Source: an uncultured Eubacteriales bacterium
GTDB taxonomy: Bacteria > Bacillota > Clostridia > Oscillospirales > Butyricicoccaceae
NCBI GenBank assembly: GCA_910579575.1
Contig: CAJTUM010000008.1
Location: 26,173-90,172, forward strand
DNA length: 64,000 nt
Reading direction: 5' to 3'
Program-made: the position numbers and the translations under genes
Notes under the pieces: model-generated
Told to the model about the DNA's origin: nothing
Seen by the model: only the letters and a program-made list of their open reading frames with translations
Database searches by the model: none
Shown: piece after piece, positions 50,491 to 59,037 of the stretch
Numbering within the stretch: the stretch's first letter is position 1
Layout of the letters: each line of letters opens with the position of its first letter

Positions 50491-50582
50491 GCCCACAAAA
50501 TCTTCGATTTTGCGGGGCGCCTTCGGATGGATTGGATTTCCGGGAAGTGAATTTCCGAAAATCGGTCCGCCGCATTGGCGGC
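50491..50582 (-). repeat. Three-hairpin element, copy C1 (murA-distal)
   Basis: Tandem copy about 116 bases from C2. Hairpin I at 50582-50569 is identical to C2; hairpin II (50563-50535) has one mismatch and one G-U; hairpin III (50516-50492) has the same pairing. The linker TCCGAAGGCG before hairpin III matches copy A better than C2 does. Confidence 0.7.
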
Positions 50583-50680
50583 GTTCTGCCTGCGGTTGAA
50601 GGCGGAATTCTTCCGCCGATTCAGGCTCCGTTTTGTTTGGGCGGTTGGCCGCCGCGGTGCAGCAATCAACCCACGCCGAC

Positions 50681-50689
50681 ATTATACCA
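50681..50689 (-). promoter_or_regulatory. Extended -10 promoter upstream of murA
   Basis: Minus strand TGGTATAAT followed by GTCGG, nearly the same as the helicase promoter (TGGTATAATATCGG at 5822). No clear -35. Transcription from here would place both hairpin elements in a leader of about 400 bases. Confidence 0.6.
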
Positions 50690-50842
50690 TAATTGTAACG
50701 AAATTAAAAACAAATTCCCGCGCTTTTTCCGAGAAATTTGGCAGAAAAATTGCTCCTGCCAAAGGACAACCTTTGTACAGTTTTCTGTCTGGCGGTTTTT
50801 GGCCTCCAAAGGACTCCTCAGCTTGCCGATTGCCGGGGTTTT

Positions 50843-51643
50843 TCAGCTCCGTTCGCCGTATTCGGCGTTTTCGCCGCCGATCAGGTGCTGGCGGCCCTCC
50901 GCCGTAACCAGCCAGGCGGGCCAGGCCAGCAGTCGGCCGTTGCCCTGGTCCTGGAGGCGGTAGACCTCTTCCACAGCCGAGGGAGGGCGGCGGATATCCT
51001 GCTGAATCAGATAGGCCCGCAAGGCTACCGCCATCTGATACCCTTTGGAACCGTCGCCGACCTGGAGGGCTTGGTCGGCCAGCAGCCAGCGGCCTTGAAT
51101 CTCCAGGCTCTGTCCGTCGGTTGCGCATTCCAGTACGCATTGCTGGATTTTGACGCCCTCCGTCTGCTGTTGGAAAAAGACCCGATCCCCTTCCTCCCAG
51201 CTCAAGCAGTCCTTCATGGGGAAGCCGGCTTGCTCCAGCAGCTGCCGGCAAAAGGCGGGGGTATCCTGCTCCAGCGGCGGCAGGGCCAGATTCAGCCGCA
51301 GCTCGCCGCCAGTGCGGAAGATCAGCTCGCCTTGGGGGGAGCGGAAGGTGGAAACGCCGCCCTCGGTGTCGCTTTGATCGGCGCCCAGCAGGGCCAGCGC
51401 CGCCGCACGTTCTTTTTCTGGCGACCGGTTGAAGGCCAGAACAGGCCGTCGACCGTCCGCCGCCCGAAACATCGTTTCGTCAAAATCCCCCAGGTCCTGA
51501 TGCAGCAGCTCCAGCGCCTGGTCCATGGCTTGCCGTTGTTGGGTCCGACCTTGGGCGATTTGCAAGGCCAGGTTGCCAGCCAAAAACAGATTGGCGCACA
51601 AAAGCACGGCCAGCAAAACCGATTTCGCCTTGTTCCATTCCAT
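50843..51643 (-). CDS. yycI: WalRK regulatory membrane protein YycI
   Basis: 266 residues: one N-terminal transmembrane helix (EWNKAKSVLLAVLLCANLFLAGNLAL; the WNKAK start is typical) and a YycI-type extracytoplasmic domain. In Bacillus YycI and YycH contact the WalK kinase outside the membrane and adjust its activity. The ATG directly abuts the yycH stop. Last gene of the walR-walK-yycH-yycI unit before the long murA leader. Confidence 0.88.
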   Translation of the reverse strand: MEWNKAKSVLLAVLLCANLFLAGNLALQIAQGRTQQRQAMDQALELLHQDLGDFDETMFRAADGRRPVLAFNRSPEKERAAALALLGADQSDTEGGVSTFRSPQGELIFRTGGELRLNLALPPLEQDTPAFCRQLLEQAGFPMKDCLSWEEGDRVFFQQQTEGVKIQQCVLECATDGQSLEIQGRWLLADQALQVGDGSKGYQMAVALRAYLIQQDIRRPPSAVEEVYRLQDQGNGRLLAWPAWLVTAEGRQHLIGGENAEYGERS

Positions 51644-52960
51644 TTAGGGTTCCCTCTTTTCGATCTGGTAGCTGAGGTAGGGGATCAGCCGGCCCTCTTG
51701 CCAGCGATACCGGGGATACAGCCGGGCTTGGCGGATTTCAGGGTCCAAGGCGGCGGCGGCCTGGCGGGCGGGCAACAGGACGCTTTCGCCGGTTTGCTCC
51801 AGCGCCAACACCGTGATTTCCATTCGGACGATCAGCCCCTTTTTGACGCTGGCCTTGACCTCCAGATCGACGATTGACGCCCCGTCGGCCTGGCAGCCCA
51901 GGACGATGGTATAATCCCCTTGCTCCGAAAGGGGAGATATGCTGAGCAGAGAAAGGTCCATAGGCGCGCCGCCTGCGTTCATGGCCGCCGCCGCCACAGA
52001 CCGGGTTTTGTCGATCAGCGCCACCGCTTGCGCGCGGCTGCCCGGCGGGGCGGCGGCGTCGCCCGCCAGGCCCTCGCCCTCGTCCACGCTGAGCTCCAGC
52101 CGGCCGTTGGCGTAAATCCGCAGTACAAAGCTGCCCTGAACAAACACCGCCGCGCCGTCGCCGGCGGTATAGCGCTTGGCTAGATAAGGGTTCATCGAAA
52201 AGCATTCCAGCAGGGCCCGAGGCGTTTCGCCGCCGCTGACAGTGGCGGCGACGACGGCGGGGGCCGAAGCGTCATACAGCGGCAGCGTCACGCGGCGGTC
52301 GGGCAGAATTTCTTCGTCTGCCAGCGTCTGGCATCCAGCTGCGTCGCGGGCAAAAAGAGAGCCGTCGGCGGGCCATTGGTCCAGGGCTTCCTGTACGCGC
52401 CGTCCGCCGGCGGCAGTGTCGCACGCCCAGTAATTTCCTTCTTGATCTTCCAAGGCCAGCGTCGCCTGTTCCTGACCGGCGATCAGAGCCAAGCGGTTAA
52501 AGTTCAGGTCAAATGATTCGCTCTCCCCGCCGCCAGCCCAGGCCCGCAGAGCGTAGAGAGGAGGATAGCCGTCATATTCCAGCAAAAAAGCGCCCTTTTC
52601 CGTCAGCAGCCGCCAATATTGCCGGCTGCTGATTTGTTGGGGAGGCTGCGCAGAGCTCAAGGCTTCTTCCAAAGTGGAGCGAATCTGCTCGTAATGGGGG
52701 GAGATTTCCTGGCGCGTTAGGGCGGCGGATAATTCTTTTTGCCCGTGTACCGCCGTCAGCCGGATGGGATAGGCCGCCGATGGAATCGACTCCTTGACCG
52801 GCTGGATGGGAGCGCTTTCTCCCCGCAGCCAGCGGGAAGCGGCGTATAACGGCCCCATATTGGGGCTGACGCCGATGCTGATGGAGGCCGAAAGGGCAAA
52901 AAGAGCCGCCATCAGCAGGACGTTGGCGATCAGCGCCAGAGTTTTGAGCCGCTCCTTCAT
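51644..52960 (-). CDS. yycH: WalRK regulatory membrane protein YycH
   Basis: 438 residues: a transmembrane helix near the N-terminus (LALIANVLLMAALFALSASISIGV) and a long extracytoplasmic part, with the YPRYRWQEGRLIPYLSYQI end that fits YycH. Sequence is divergent, so the call rests partly on the order walR-walK-X-yycI. It overlaps walK by 4 bases (ATGA) and has GGGGAGG ahead. Confidence 0.85.
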   Translation of the reverse strand: MKERLKTLALIANVLLMAALFALSASISIGVSPNMGPLYAASRWLRGESAPIQPVKESIPSAAYPIRLTAVHGQKELSAALTRQEISPHYEQIRSTLEEALSSAQPPQQISSRQYWRLLTEKGAFLLEYDGYPPLYALRAWAGGGESESFDLNFNRLALIAGQEQATLALEDQEGNYWACDTAAGGRRVQEALDQWPADGSLFARDAAGCQTLADEEILPDRRVTLPLYDASAPAVVAATVSGGETPRALLECFSMNPYLAKRYTAGDGAAVFVQGSFVLRIYANGRLELSVDEGEGLAGDAAAPPGSRAQAVALIDKTRSVAAAAMNAGGAPMDLSLLSISPLSEQGDYTIVLGCQADGASIVDLEVKASVKKGLIVRMEITVLALEQTGESVLLPARQAAAALDPEIRQARLYPRYRWQEGRLIPYLSYQIEKREP

Positions 52961-54723
52961 GCGCTTTCCTCCCCAGCAGGCGCCGCCGGGATGCGGATCG
53001 TGACGGCAGTCCCTTGGTCTAACTGGCTTTCCACCTGAATGGTTCCGTTGTGCTGCTCCACAATTTCCTTGGCGATGGCCAGACCCAGACCGGTGCCGCC
53101 CCGCTCCCGGGACCGGGCCTTATCCACCCGGTAAAACCGCTCAAAGAGCCTGGGGATATCCTCTTGGGGAATGCCGATGCCGGTGTCTTTCACACGGACG
53201 GCCACCTGATCGCCTTCCACAAAGGCAGAAACCTCCACCCGACCGCCAGGCCGGTTGTATTTCACAGCGTTGGAAATCACGTTGGCGATCACCTGCTCCA
53301 TTCGGGCTTGATCTGCCAGAATGTTGGGCAGGGGGCGCTGAAAGGAGGTTTCCAAGGTCAGCCCCTGGTTTTTTGCTTCGATCATCATAGCGCTGGCGAT
53401 GTTGGCCACAATCATTTCCACCGGCAGTTCGGCGAGGCGCAGGTCCATGCGGCCATAGTCCAGCTGAGATAGGGTCAGCAGATCTTTGACGATATGAGTC
53501 ATCCGGTCGGATTCGTTGTAAATCACCTGCAAAAAGCTGCGGCGAGATTGAGGGTCGATGTCGTCGCCGGCGTCCAGCAAGGTTTCGGTGTAGCCCTTGA
53601 CATTGGTCAAAGGGGTCCGCAGCTCGTGGGAGACGTTGGCCACAAATTCCCGGCGGGAGGAATCCAGCTTGGTTTGCTCGGTGATATCGTGCATCACCGC
53701 CATAATGCCGCCGTTTTCGCCGTCTGCGCCGCCGAACATGGTGAGAAAAATCTTGAGTATTCGCTTGTTGGCGGCATAATCAATTTCAATGCACTTGCCG
53801 TCTTCTGCCAGGTCGGCTTCCTCGATCTCCATGTTGGGGAAAACCTGCGCGTAAGTCAGCTCCGGGTCAAACTCCAGACCCAGCATCCGCTGGGCCGCCG
53901 GGTTCATGTGCAGGATACGGCCGTTTTTCCCAAAAGCCACCATTCCTTCGGCCATATAGATAAACAAGGTGTTCAGCTTGTTGCGTTCGCCGTTGACCTC
54001 AGCCAGCGTGCTTTCCAGCACATTGGCCATTTCGTTGAAGGTATGGGTTAGAGCGCCGATTTCGTCGGCAGATTCCGCCTGGGGCCGCTGAGAAAAATCC
54101 CCTGCGGCAATGCGGTCGGCGGTTTTGGTCAGGGTTTCCACCGGGTTGGTAATGGTTTTGGCCAGGATAAAGCTGAGCATCGCCGCCACAGCCAGGCCGA
54201 ACATCAGCGAGCGCAGCAGGATGGTAAACATCGTCCAGGTCAGCTCGTCCAGCTCGCCCTTGTCGTCTACCACAGCCAGCACATAGGCGCCGCCGTCCAG
54301 AGGCAAAGCCACGTCAAAATAGGGGGAAAGGGCGGTGATTTCCTGGCCCGTTCGCCCGCTCATCGCCGCGGTCATATTGGGGGTCAGCTCCCGGAAAGGC
54401 GTTTCGTCCCGTCCTTGGGAGGAGGCCAGAAATTCGCCGGTGCGTCCGTCCAATATGTAAAAGTTTCGGTGGTCGTCCAGCCCCAAGCCGCCGGTATAGG
54501 CTTCCATCACCTGGGTCATGGCCTGAGGGTCCCCGTCGCAGGCTCGAAGGCCGGCTTCCACCTCCCCGCCCCGCAGGGCGAAGAAATCCGCCATCTGCTG
54601 CTTGAAATTACTGATATTATAGGCCGTCACGGAGTTGACCAAAAAAATGCCCACCACCGCCATCACCGCAATGACCAGCAGCATCAGGATGAGCACCAGC
54701 TTCATTTGCAGGCTTTTCAGCAT
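52957..54723 (-). CDS. walK: Sensor histidine kinase WalK (VicK/YycG)
   Basis: 588 residues: TM1 (VLILMLLVIAVMAVVGIFLV), an extracytoplasmic Cache-like domain to about 160, TM2, HAMP (about 185-235), PAS (about 240-340), HisKA with VSHELRTPLTNVKGY (phosphorylated H366) and an ATPase domain with NVISNAVKYN, DTGIGIP and GTGLGLAI. It phosphorylates WalR and so controls peptidoglycan hydrolases and growth. The start follows walR by 10 bases. Confidence 0.94.
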   Translation of the reverse strand: MLKSLQMKLVLILMLLVIAVMAVVGIFLVNSVTAYNISNFKQQMADFFALRGGEVEAGLRACDGDPQAMTQVMEAYTGGLGLDDHRNFYILDGRTGEFLASSQGRDETPFRELTPNMTAAMSGRTGQEITALSPYFDVALPLDGGAYVLAVVDDKGELDELTWTMFTILLRSLMFGLAVAAMLSFILAKTITNPVETLTKTADRIAAGDFSQRPQAESADEIGALTHTFNEMANVLESTLAEVNGERNKLNTLFIYMAEGMVAFGKNGRILHMNPAAQRMLGLEFDPELTYAQVFPNMEIEEADLAEDGKCIEIDYAANKRILKIFLTMFGGADGENGGIMAVMHDITEQTKLDSSRREFVANVSHELRTPLTNVKGYTETLLDAGDDIDPQSRRSFLQVIYNESDRMTHIVKDLLTLSQLDYGRMDLRLAELPVEMIVANIASAMMIEAKNQGLTLETSFQRPLPNILADQARMEQVIANVISNAVKYNRPGGRVEVSAFVEGDQVAVRVKDTGIGIPQEDIPRLFERFYRVDKARSRERGGTGLGLAIAKEIVEQHNGTIQVESQLDQGTAVTIRIPAAPAGEESA

Positions 54724-54733
54724 AAAAGTCCGC

Positions 54734-55420
54734 CTATCCTTTGTTGAAATAATAGCCGGCGCCCCGACGGGTAATCAGATATTGGGGGTCGGCGGGGTTA
54801 TCTTCCAGCTTTTCTCTCAAGCGGCGGATGGCCACGTCCACCGCTCGCAGGTCGCCATAGTATTCAAACCCCCAAACCTTTTCCATCAGCTCCTCCCGGG
54901 CGATTACCCGGCCCGGCGCGGCCAGAAAATAGCACAGCATATCAAATTCCCGCTGAGAAAGCTCCAGCGGCTTGCCGTTTTTGGCGGCAGTGCGCAGCTC
55001 GTAATTCACCTCGAAGGGGCCGCTTCGGCTCTTTTGCCCCTGGCCGCCGCCCATGTCTGTCAGCCGCCGGCGGATGTTGGCCTTGACTCGGGCCGTCAGC
55101 TCCTTGGTGGAAAAGGGTTTGGTGATATAATCGTCGGCTCCGGTTTCCAGCCCCAGGATTTTATCCCGCTCCTCCTCCCGGGCGGTGACCATCAGCACAG
55201 GCACGTCGCTTTTCTGCCGCAGCCGGCGCAGCACCTCAAAGCCGTCCATATAGGGCAGCATCACGTCCAGCAGCACCAGGTCGATATCCTGGGCCTGGGC
55301 CTTTTCCAGCCCCTGCTGGCCGTCGTAAGCCTCCTGCACCTCGTAGCCTTCTCGCTTCAGGTTGAAAGCGATCAGGTCCACAATGGCCTTTTCGTCTTCC
55401 ACAATCAATACTTTTGCCAT
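54734..55420 (-). CDS. walR: Response regulator WalR (VicR/YycF)
   Basis: 228 residues, OmpR/PhoB family. Receiver domain with acidic pair EDE at 8-10, phospho-acceptor D52 in LVLLDVMLP and the ITKPFS Lys; the C-terminal winged helix ends with AVDVAIRRLREKLEDNPADPQYLITRRGAGYYF. It is the essential cell-wall response regulator of low-G+C Gram-positives. AAGGAGG precedes the ATG. It lies 24 bases after the Nudix gene nudF, so the wal genes may be read from a longer upstream transcript. Confidence 0.95.
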   Translation of the reverse strand: MAKVLIVEDEKAIVDLIAFNLKREGYEVQEAYDGQQGLEKAQAQDIDLVLLDVMLPYMDGFEVLRRLRQKSDVPVLMVTAREEERDKILGLETGADDYITKPFSTKELTARVKANIRRRLTDMGGGQGQKSRSGPFEVNYELRTAAKNGKPLELSQREFDMLCYFLAAPGRVIAREELMEKVWGFEYYGDLRAVDVAIRRLREKLEDNPADPQYLITRRGAGYYFNKG

Positions 55421-55444
55421 GGGTCCTCCTTTTTCTTGGGGGCG

Positions 55445-55978
55445 CTACCAGGAAAGCAGCCCCCGCCGCCGGGCGATTTCCAGGGCGGCCAGGGTTTTGG
55501 CGTCCCGTATCTCTCCCAGGCGAATCAGTTCCGCCAGTTTTTTGGGACGCATGGCCTCCACATCCAAAAATTCGCCCTCGTCCAGCCGGGCCTCTGCCTG
55601 GCGCAGGTCCTGGGCCCAATAGAGGTAAAGCGTCTCCGCCAGCACGTCCGGCGAAGAGCACAAGGCGGCCAGCAGGATCAACTGGCCCGCTTCTAGGCCG
55701 GTTTCCTCCCGCAGCTCCCGGCGGGCGGCCTGGCAGGGGTCTTCCCCTGGGTCCAGCTTGCCTGCCGGAATCTCCAGGCATTCCCGGTTTTGGGCATAGC
55801 GATATTGGCGCACCAGGCAGATTTTCCCTTGCCACAGAGCCAGCACGGCCGCCGCGCCCTTGTGCAGGCAGACCCGCTGCGCCTGGCCTTTGGAATCTTC
55901 GTAGCGTCGGGCCTCCACCAGCAGGCCCTGAAATTCAATCTCCGCCCCTTGGGGGGCTTCTCGGACAATCTGGCTCAT
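55445..55978 (-). CDS. nudF: Nudix hydrolase, ADP-ribose pyrophosphatase type
   Basis: 177 residues. The complete Nudix box is present in AGKLDPGEDPC...RRELREETGL (G-x5-E-x7-RE-x2-EE), with ALWQGKICLVRQYRYA before and SSPDVLAETLYLYWAQDL after, as in NudF. It hydrolyses ADP-ribose to AMP and ribose-5-phosphate with Mg2+. Its ATG overlaps the stop of a degenerate paralogue (55975-55978). Confidence 0.93.
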   Translation of the reverse strand: MSQIVREAPQGAEIEFQGLLVEARRYEDSKGQAQRVCLHKGAAAVLALWQGKICLVRQYRYAQNRECLEIPAGKLDPGEDPCQAARRELREETGLEAGQLILLAALCSSPDVLAETLYLYWAQDLRQAEARLDEGEFLDVEAMRPKKLAELIRLGEIRDAKTLAALEIARRRGLLSW

Positions 55979-56481
55979 TTTTCCGCCCCCTGCTCTAAGT
56001 CATTCTGCAGGGCCAGCAGCGACAGCGCCGCCGCCAGCCTCATATCCTTTATCTGCCCCCGCGCCACCCAGTCTTCCCAGCAAGCCAGAGGGACAGCCTG
56101 CCAATCTGGGCCGGGCTGTTCCATGGAAGCCGCAAAGACATAGACTCTTTCTGTCAAAATGGCTGGCGAGGGCCGCAGTATTCCCAAAGACCGGGGCTCT
56201 TTGCCCAAATTCAACCCTTGAACCGCCAGCTGGGGGCTTTGCCCCGAAAGAATCGGCGCGCAAGGGGCTTCTAAGCACGCCCCTCCCAAGGCCGGTCGCT
56301 CTATTTTTCGCAGCAAAATATTCTCGCCATTCAGCAGCAATAACAGCGCCTGGAAGGGGCGGAATATCACTTCCCGGCGGCTCAAGCGGCCATTTTCCAG
56401 CTCCACCTGGTCATGGCGAATGCTAAAATCCGCACATTCAAAGACCTTTTTGCCCGCCACATAGGTTTCTGTATGGCTCAT
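55975..56481 (-). CDS. Degenerate Nudix-fold paralogue without a Nudix box
   Basis: 168 residues. It aligns end to end with the adjacent NudF: VELENGRLSRREVIFRP, LLLNGENILLRKIERPA, CLEAPCAPI (NudF: CLEIPAGKL) and SPAILTERVYVFAASM (NudF: SPDVLAETLYLYWAQD). Where NudF has the catalytic box, this protein reads LSGQSPQLAVQGLNLGK and lacks the RE..EE residues. It is an intact frame coupled on both sides by 4-base overlaps, so it is probably expressed, as an inactive partner or a binding protein. Function unknown. Confidence 0.75.
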   Translation of the reverse strand: MSHTETYVAGKKVFECADFSIRHDQVELENGRLSRREVIFRPFQALLLLLNGENILLRKIERPALGGACLEAPCAPILSGQSPQLAVQGLNLGKEPRSLGILRPSPAILTERVYVFAASMEQPGPDWQAVPLACWEDWVARGQIKDMRLAAALSLLALQNDLEQGAEK

Positions 56482-57713
56482 TGTTTCAGCCCCTGGGCGT
56501 AACGGCGCACCAAGTCCAGAGCGGTGGAAGAAGCCTGACGGCGCACCCGGTCTCGGCTTTGGTTGGTTTTTAGAATGCGGACGGCGCGGGTCCCCTCTTT
56601 CGTGCTCAGGCCGATATAGACCAGGCCCGCCGGCTTTTGCTCCGAGCCTGTCGGCCCGGCCACGCCGGTGGTGGAAACGCCGATATCCGCTCCCATGGCC
56701 AGGCGCACGCCCTGGGCCATTTGACAGGCGACCTGTTCGCTGACGGCGCCATACTGTTGCAGCGTCTCATGCCGGACCCCCAGCAAACGCTCCTTGACCT
56801 CGTTGCTATAGGAAACCACGCCGCCCAGAAAACAGGCGGAGGAGCCGGGGATATCGGTGACGCGCTTGCTCGCTAGGCCGCCTGTGCAGCTTTCTGCCAC
56901 GGCCAACGTCAAACCCCGGGCAGTCAACGCCTGAACGACCACCTGTTCCAGAGAGTCCACGTCGATTCCATAGACCACGTCGCCCAAGATGGCGCACAGC
57001 TCCTCCAAAGCGGGCTCGGTCATGGCCCGAGCTTTTTCCTCGTTTTCCGCCATAGCCGTCACCCGCACAAGGCATTCGCCCTCCTTGGCATAGGGAGCGG
57101 CGGTGGGGTTCTGCCAGGTTTGCATTTGATGGGTCAATTTGTCTTCCATCTCGGATTCGCCCATGCCGAAAATGCGAATATATCGGGAACAGATGGTTCC
57201 TCCGCTGAGCTTGGCCAGGTAGGGCATAGCCCGCTGGCGGAACATATTGACGCATTCGCTGGGCGGGCCGGGCAGCATGACGACCACGCGGCCCTCGGCC
57301 TCAAAGGCGCAGCCCGGAGCGGTGCCCCAATCGTTGTCCAACACTGTGCAGCCCTGGGGCAGCCATGCCTGCTTTTCGTTGTTGGGCGTCATGGTCCTGT
57401 CTTTGAAATATTGGCGCAGCCTGTCCATAGAAGGCTGATGCAGCTCTAACTTTTTGCCGAAAGCGGCGGCGATGGTTTCCTTGGTCAGGTCGTCCGCCGT
57501 AGGCCCAAGGCCGCCGGTGGTGATGATGATATCCGCCCGGTTTTTGGCGATCTCCAGCACAGAGCGCAGGCGCTCTGGGTTATCGCCGCAGACGGTTTCA
57601 AAATACACGTTGATCCCCAGTTCGGCCAACCCTTGGCTGATGGCTTGGGCGTCGGTATTGACAATTTCGCCCAAAAGCAGCTCGGTGCCCACGGCGATAA
57701 TTTCACATTTCAT
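56478..57713 (-). CDS. cinA: CinA family protein (competence/damage-inducible, NMN deamidase)
   Basis: 411 residues: an N-terminal molybdopterin-binding-like domain (IIAVGTELLLGEIVNTDAQ; TTGGLGPTADDLTKE; MLPGPPSE) and a C-terminal PncC-type NMN deamidase domain (AESCTGGLASKRVTDIPGSSACFLGGVVSYSN; GVSTTGVAGPTG). It takes part in pyridine nucleotide salvage and often sits near recA. ATG 57713 gives the standard KCEIIAVGTELL start. It overlaps the degenerate Nudix gene by 4 bases; with nudF this makes an NAD-derivative recycling group. Confidence 0.94.
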   Translation of the reverse strand: MKCEIIAVGTELLLGEIVNTDAQAISQGLAELGINVYFETVCGDNPERLRSVLEIAKNRADIIITTGGLGPTADDLTKETIAAAFGKKLELHQPSMDRLRQYFKDRTMTPNNEKQAWLPQGCTVLDNDWGTAPGCAFEAEGRVVVMLPGPPSECVNMFRQRAMPYLAKLSGGTICSRYIRIFGMGESEMEDKLTHQMQTWQNPTAAPYAKEGECLVRVTAMAENEEKARAMTEPALEELCAILGDVVYGIDVDSLEQVVVQALTARGLTLAVAESCTGGLASKRVTDIPGSSACFLGGVVSYSNEVKERLLGVRHETLQQYGAVSEQVACQMAQGVRLAMGADIGVSTTGVAGPTGSEQKPAGLVYIGLSTKEGTRAVRILKTNQSRDRVRRQASSTALDLVRRYAQGLKQ

Positions 57714-57807
57714 TGCAAACAACCCCTTTTCCCATCGGGACGGCCCAAGGGCCGCGCCCCGTATCTGCTTTGCTCATCAATTGATTCCAGTTGCCTCTTA
57801 GGGCCGG

Positions 57808-58983
57808 CTATTCGCCTGGCCGGCACAAAATCGTTTCAACGCCCTGCATCGCTTCTTGAATCAGGCCCTCTACATCCAGCTTTCCCTCTTCCGCCAGCAC
57901 GGCCTCCAGCTTGGGTTTGGTCTGGGGATGCCGGGGAGTGAAGACAGTGCAGCAATCCTCATAGGGCAAAATCGAGGTTTCAAAAGCTCCGATCTGCCGG
58001 GAAATGGCCACAATTTCCTCCTTATCCATGCCGATAGCCGGCCGCAGCACAGGCAGGGAGCAAGCCGCGTTGGTGACGCCGATTGCCTCCATGGTCTGGC
58101 TGGCCACTTGGCCCAGGCTTTCGCCGGTGATTAAAGCGCCGCAGCCCTGCCGTCTGGCCACCCGCTCCGCAATTTTCATCATAAACCGACGCATCAGCAC
58201 GGTGAACAGGTCCTGCTGGCAGCTGCGGCGGATCTGGTCCTGAATCTGGGTGAAGGGCACGGCGTGCACCCGGACGCGGCCGCAGTATTCCGCCAGCAGC
58301 CGGGCCAGGTTCAGGGCCTTTTCCTTGGCCTGCTCGGAGGTATAGGGATAGCTGAAAAAGTGAACCGCCTCCAGCTCCAGCCCCCGCTTGGCCATCATGT
58401 ATCCCGCTACAGGGCTGTCAATGCCGCCGGAGAGCAGCAGCAGGGCTTTGCCGTTGCTGCCGGTGGGCATTCCGCCGGCGCCCTTGATTCGCTGGGCGTA
58501 TACAAAGGCGTTTTTATCCCGCACTTCGATATGGACTTCTGTTTGGGCCCCGTCCATCTGTACCTTCAGATGAGGATAGGCCGCCAGCAGAGCGCCGCCC
58601 ACGTCACGGGCGATTTCCGGGGATTTCAGCGGGAATTTTTTGTCCGACCGCTTGGCCTGGCAGCGGAAGGTGGCCGCGCTCTTCATGGTTTCCTTCAGAT
58701 ATTCCACGGCTGTGGAGCAGATATCTTCCATGTTTTTTTGGCAGACGGCGGCCCGGCAGACGGCGACCACGCCAAACACCTTGCGGCAAACCTCCAACGC
58801 GGCCTCGATGGGCGCGCCCTCCTGGGGCTCCACATAGAGGGTGGATTGGATGGCGTAGACCTCATATTGCCCCAGGCGGGCCAGGCGGCGGCGGACAATG
58901 GCCAGCAGCTTATCCTCAAAGCGCCCTCGATTCAGGCCCTTGAGCACCAGCTCGCCGCATTTGAGCAGCAAAACTTCATTCAT
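57808..58983 (-). CDS. thiI: tRNA 4-thiouridine synthase ThiI (no rhodanese domain)
   Basis: 391 residues: NFLD and THUMP domains (to about 165; FRCQAKRSDKKFPLKSPEIARDVGG) and a PP-loop ATPase domain with LLSGGIDSPVAGY (185-195), then LPVLRPAIGMDKEEI and PYEDCCTVFTPRHP. It adenylates tRNA U8 for thiolation. The rhodanese domain of the E. coli protein is absent, as in Bacillus, where a dedicated cysteine desulfurase (NifZ) hands over sulfur; such a gene lies 54 bases upstream here. Confidence 0.95.
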   Translation of the reverse strand: MNEVLLLKCGELVLKGLNRGRFEDKLLAIVRRRLARLGQYEVYAIQSTLYVEPQEGAPIEAALEVCRKVFGVVAVCRAAVCQKNMEDICSTAVEYLKETMKSAATFRCQAKRSDKKFPLKSPEIARDVGGALLAAYPHLKVQMDGAQTEVHIEVRDKNAFVYAQRIKGAGGMPTGSNGKALLLLSGGIDSPVAGYMMAKRGLELEAVHFFSYPYTSEQAKEKALNLARLLAEYCGRVRVHAVPFTQIQDQIRRSCQQDLFTVLMRRFMMKIAERVARRQGCGALITGESLGQVASQTMEAIGVTNAACSLPVLRPAIGMDKEEIVAISRQIGAFETSILPYEDCCTVFTPRHPQTKPKLEAVLAEEGKLDVEGLIQEAMQGVETILCRPGE

Positions 58984-59037
58984 AGTATTTCATCCTTATC
59001 CTAAATCATGCCGATCTCAAATTGGAAGACAAGAGCC

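Larger units (their letters stand above)
50258..50842. other. Intergenic region between walI and murA: leader with repeated structure
   Basis: 585 bases with no credible protein gene; the open frames on both strands across 50346-50680 are repeats read as peptides. It contains an extended -10 promoter (50681-50689, minus strand), two tandem copies of the three-hairpin element (50375-50468, 50491-50582) and a further TATAAT (50364-50369, minus strand) after the second copy. Confidence 0.6.

Noticed and set aside
50346..50680. Long open frames on both strands upstream of murA, with repeated peptide strings
   Set aside because: The repeated peptides (for example SRKSNPSEGAPQN) are the three-hairpin DNA repeats read in frame, not protein repeats.
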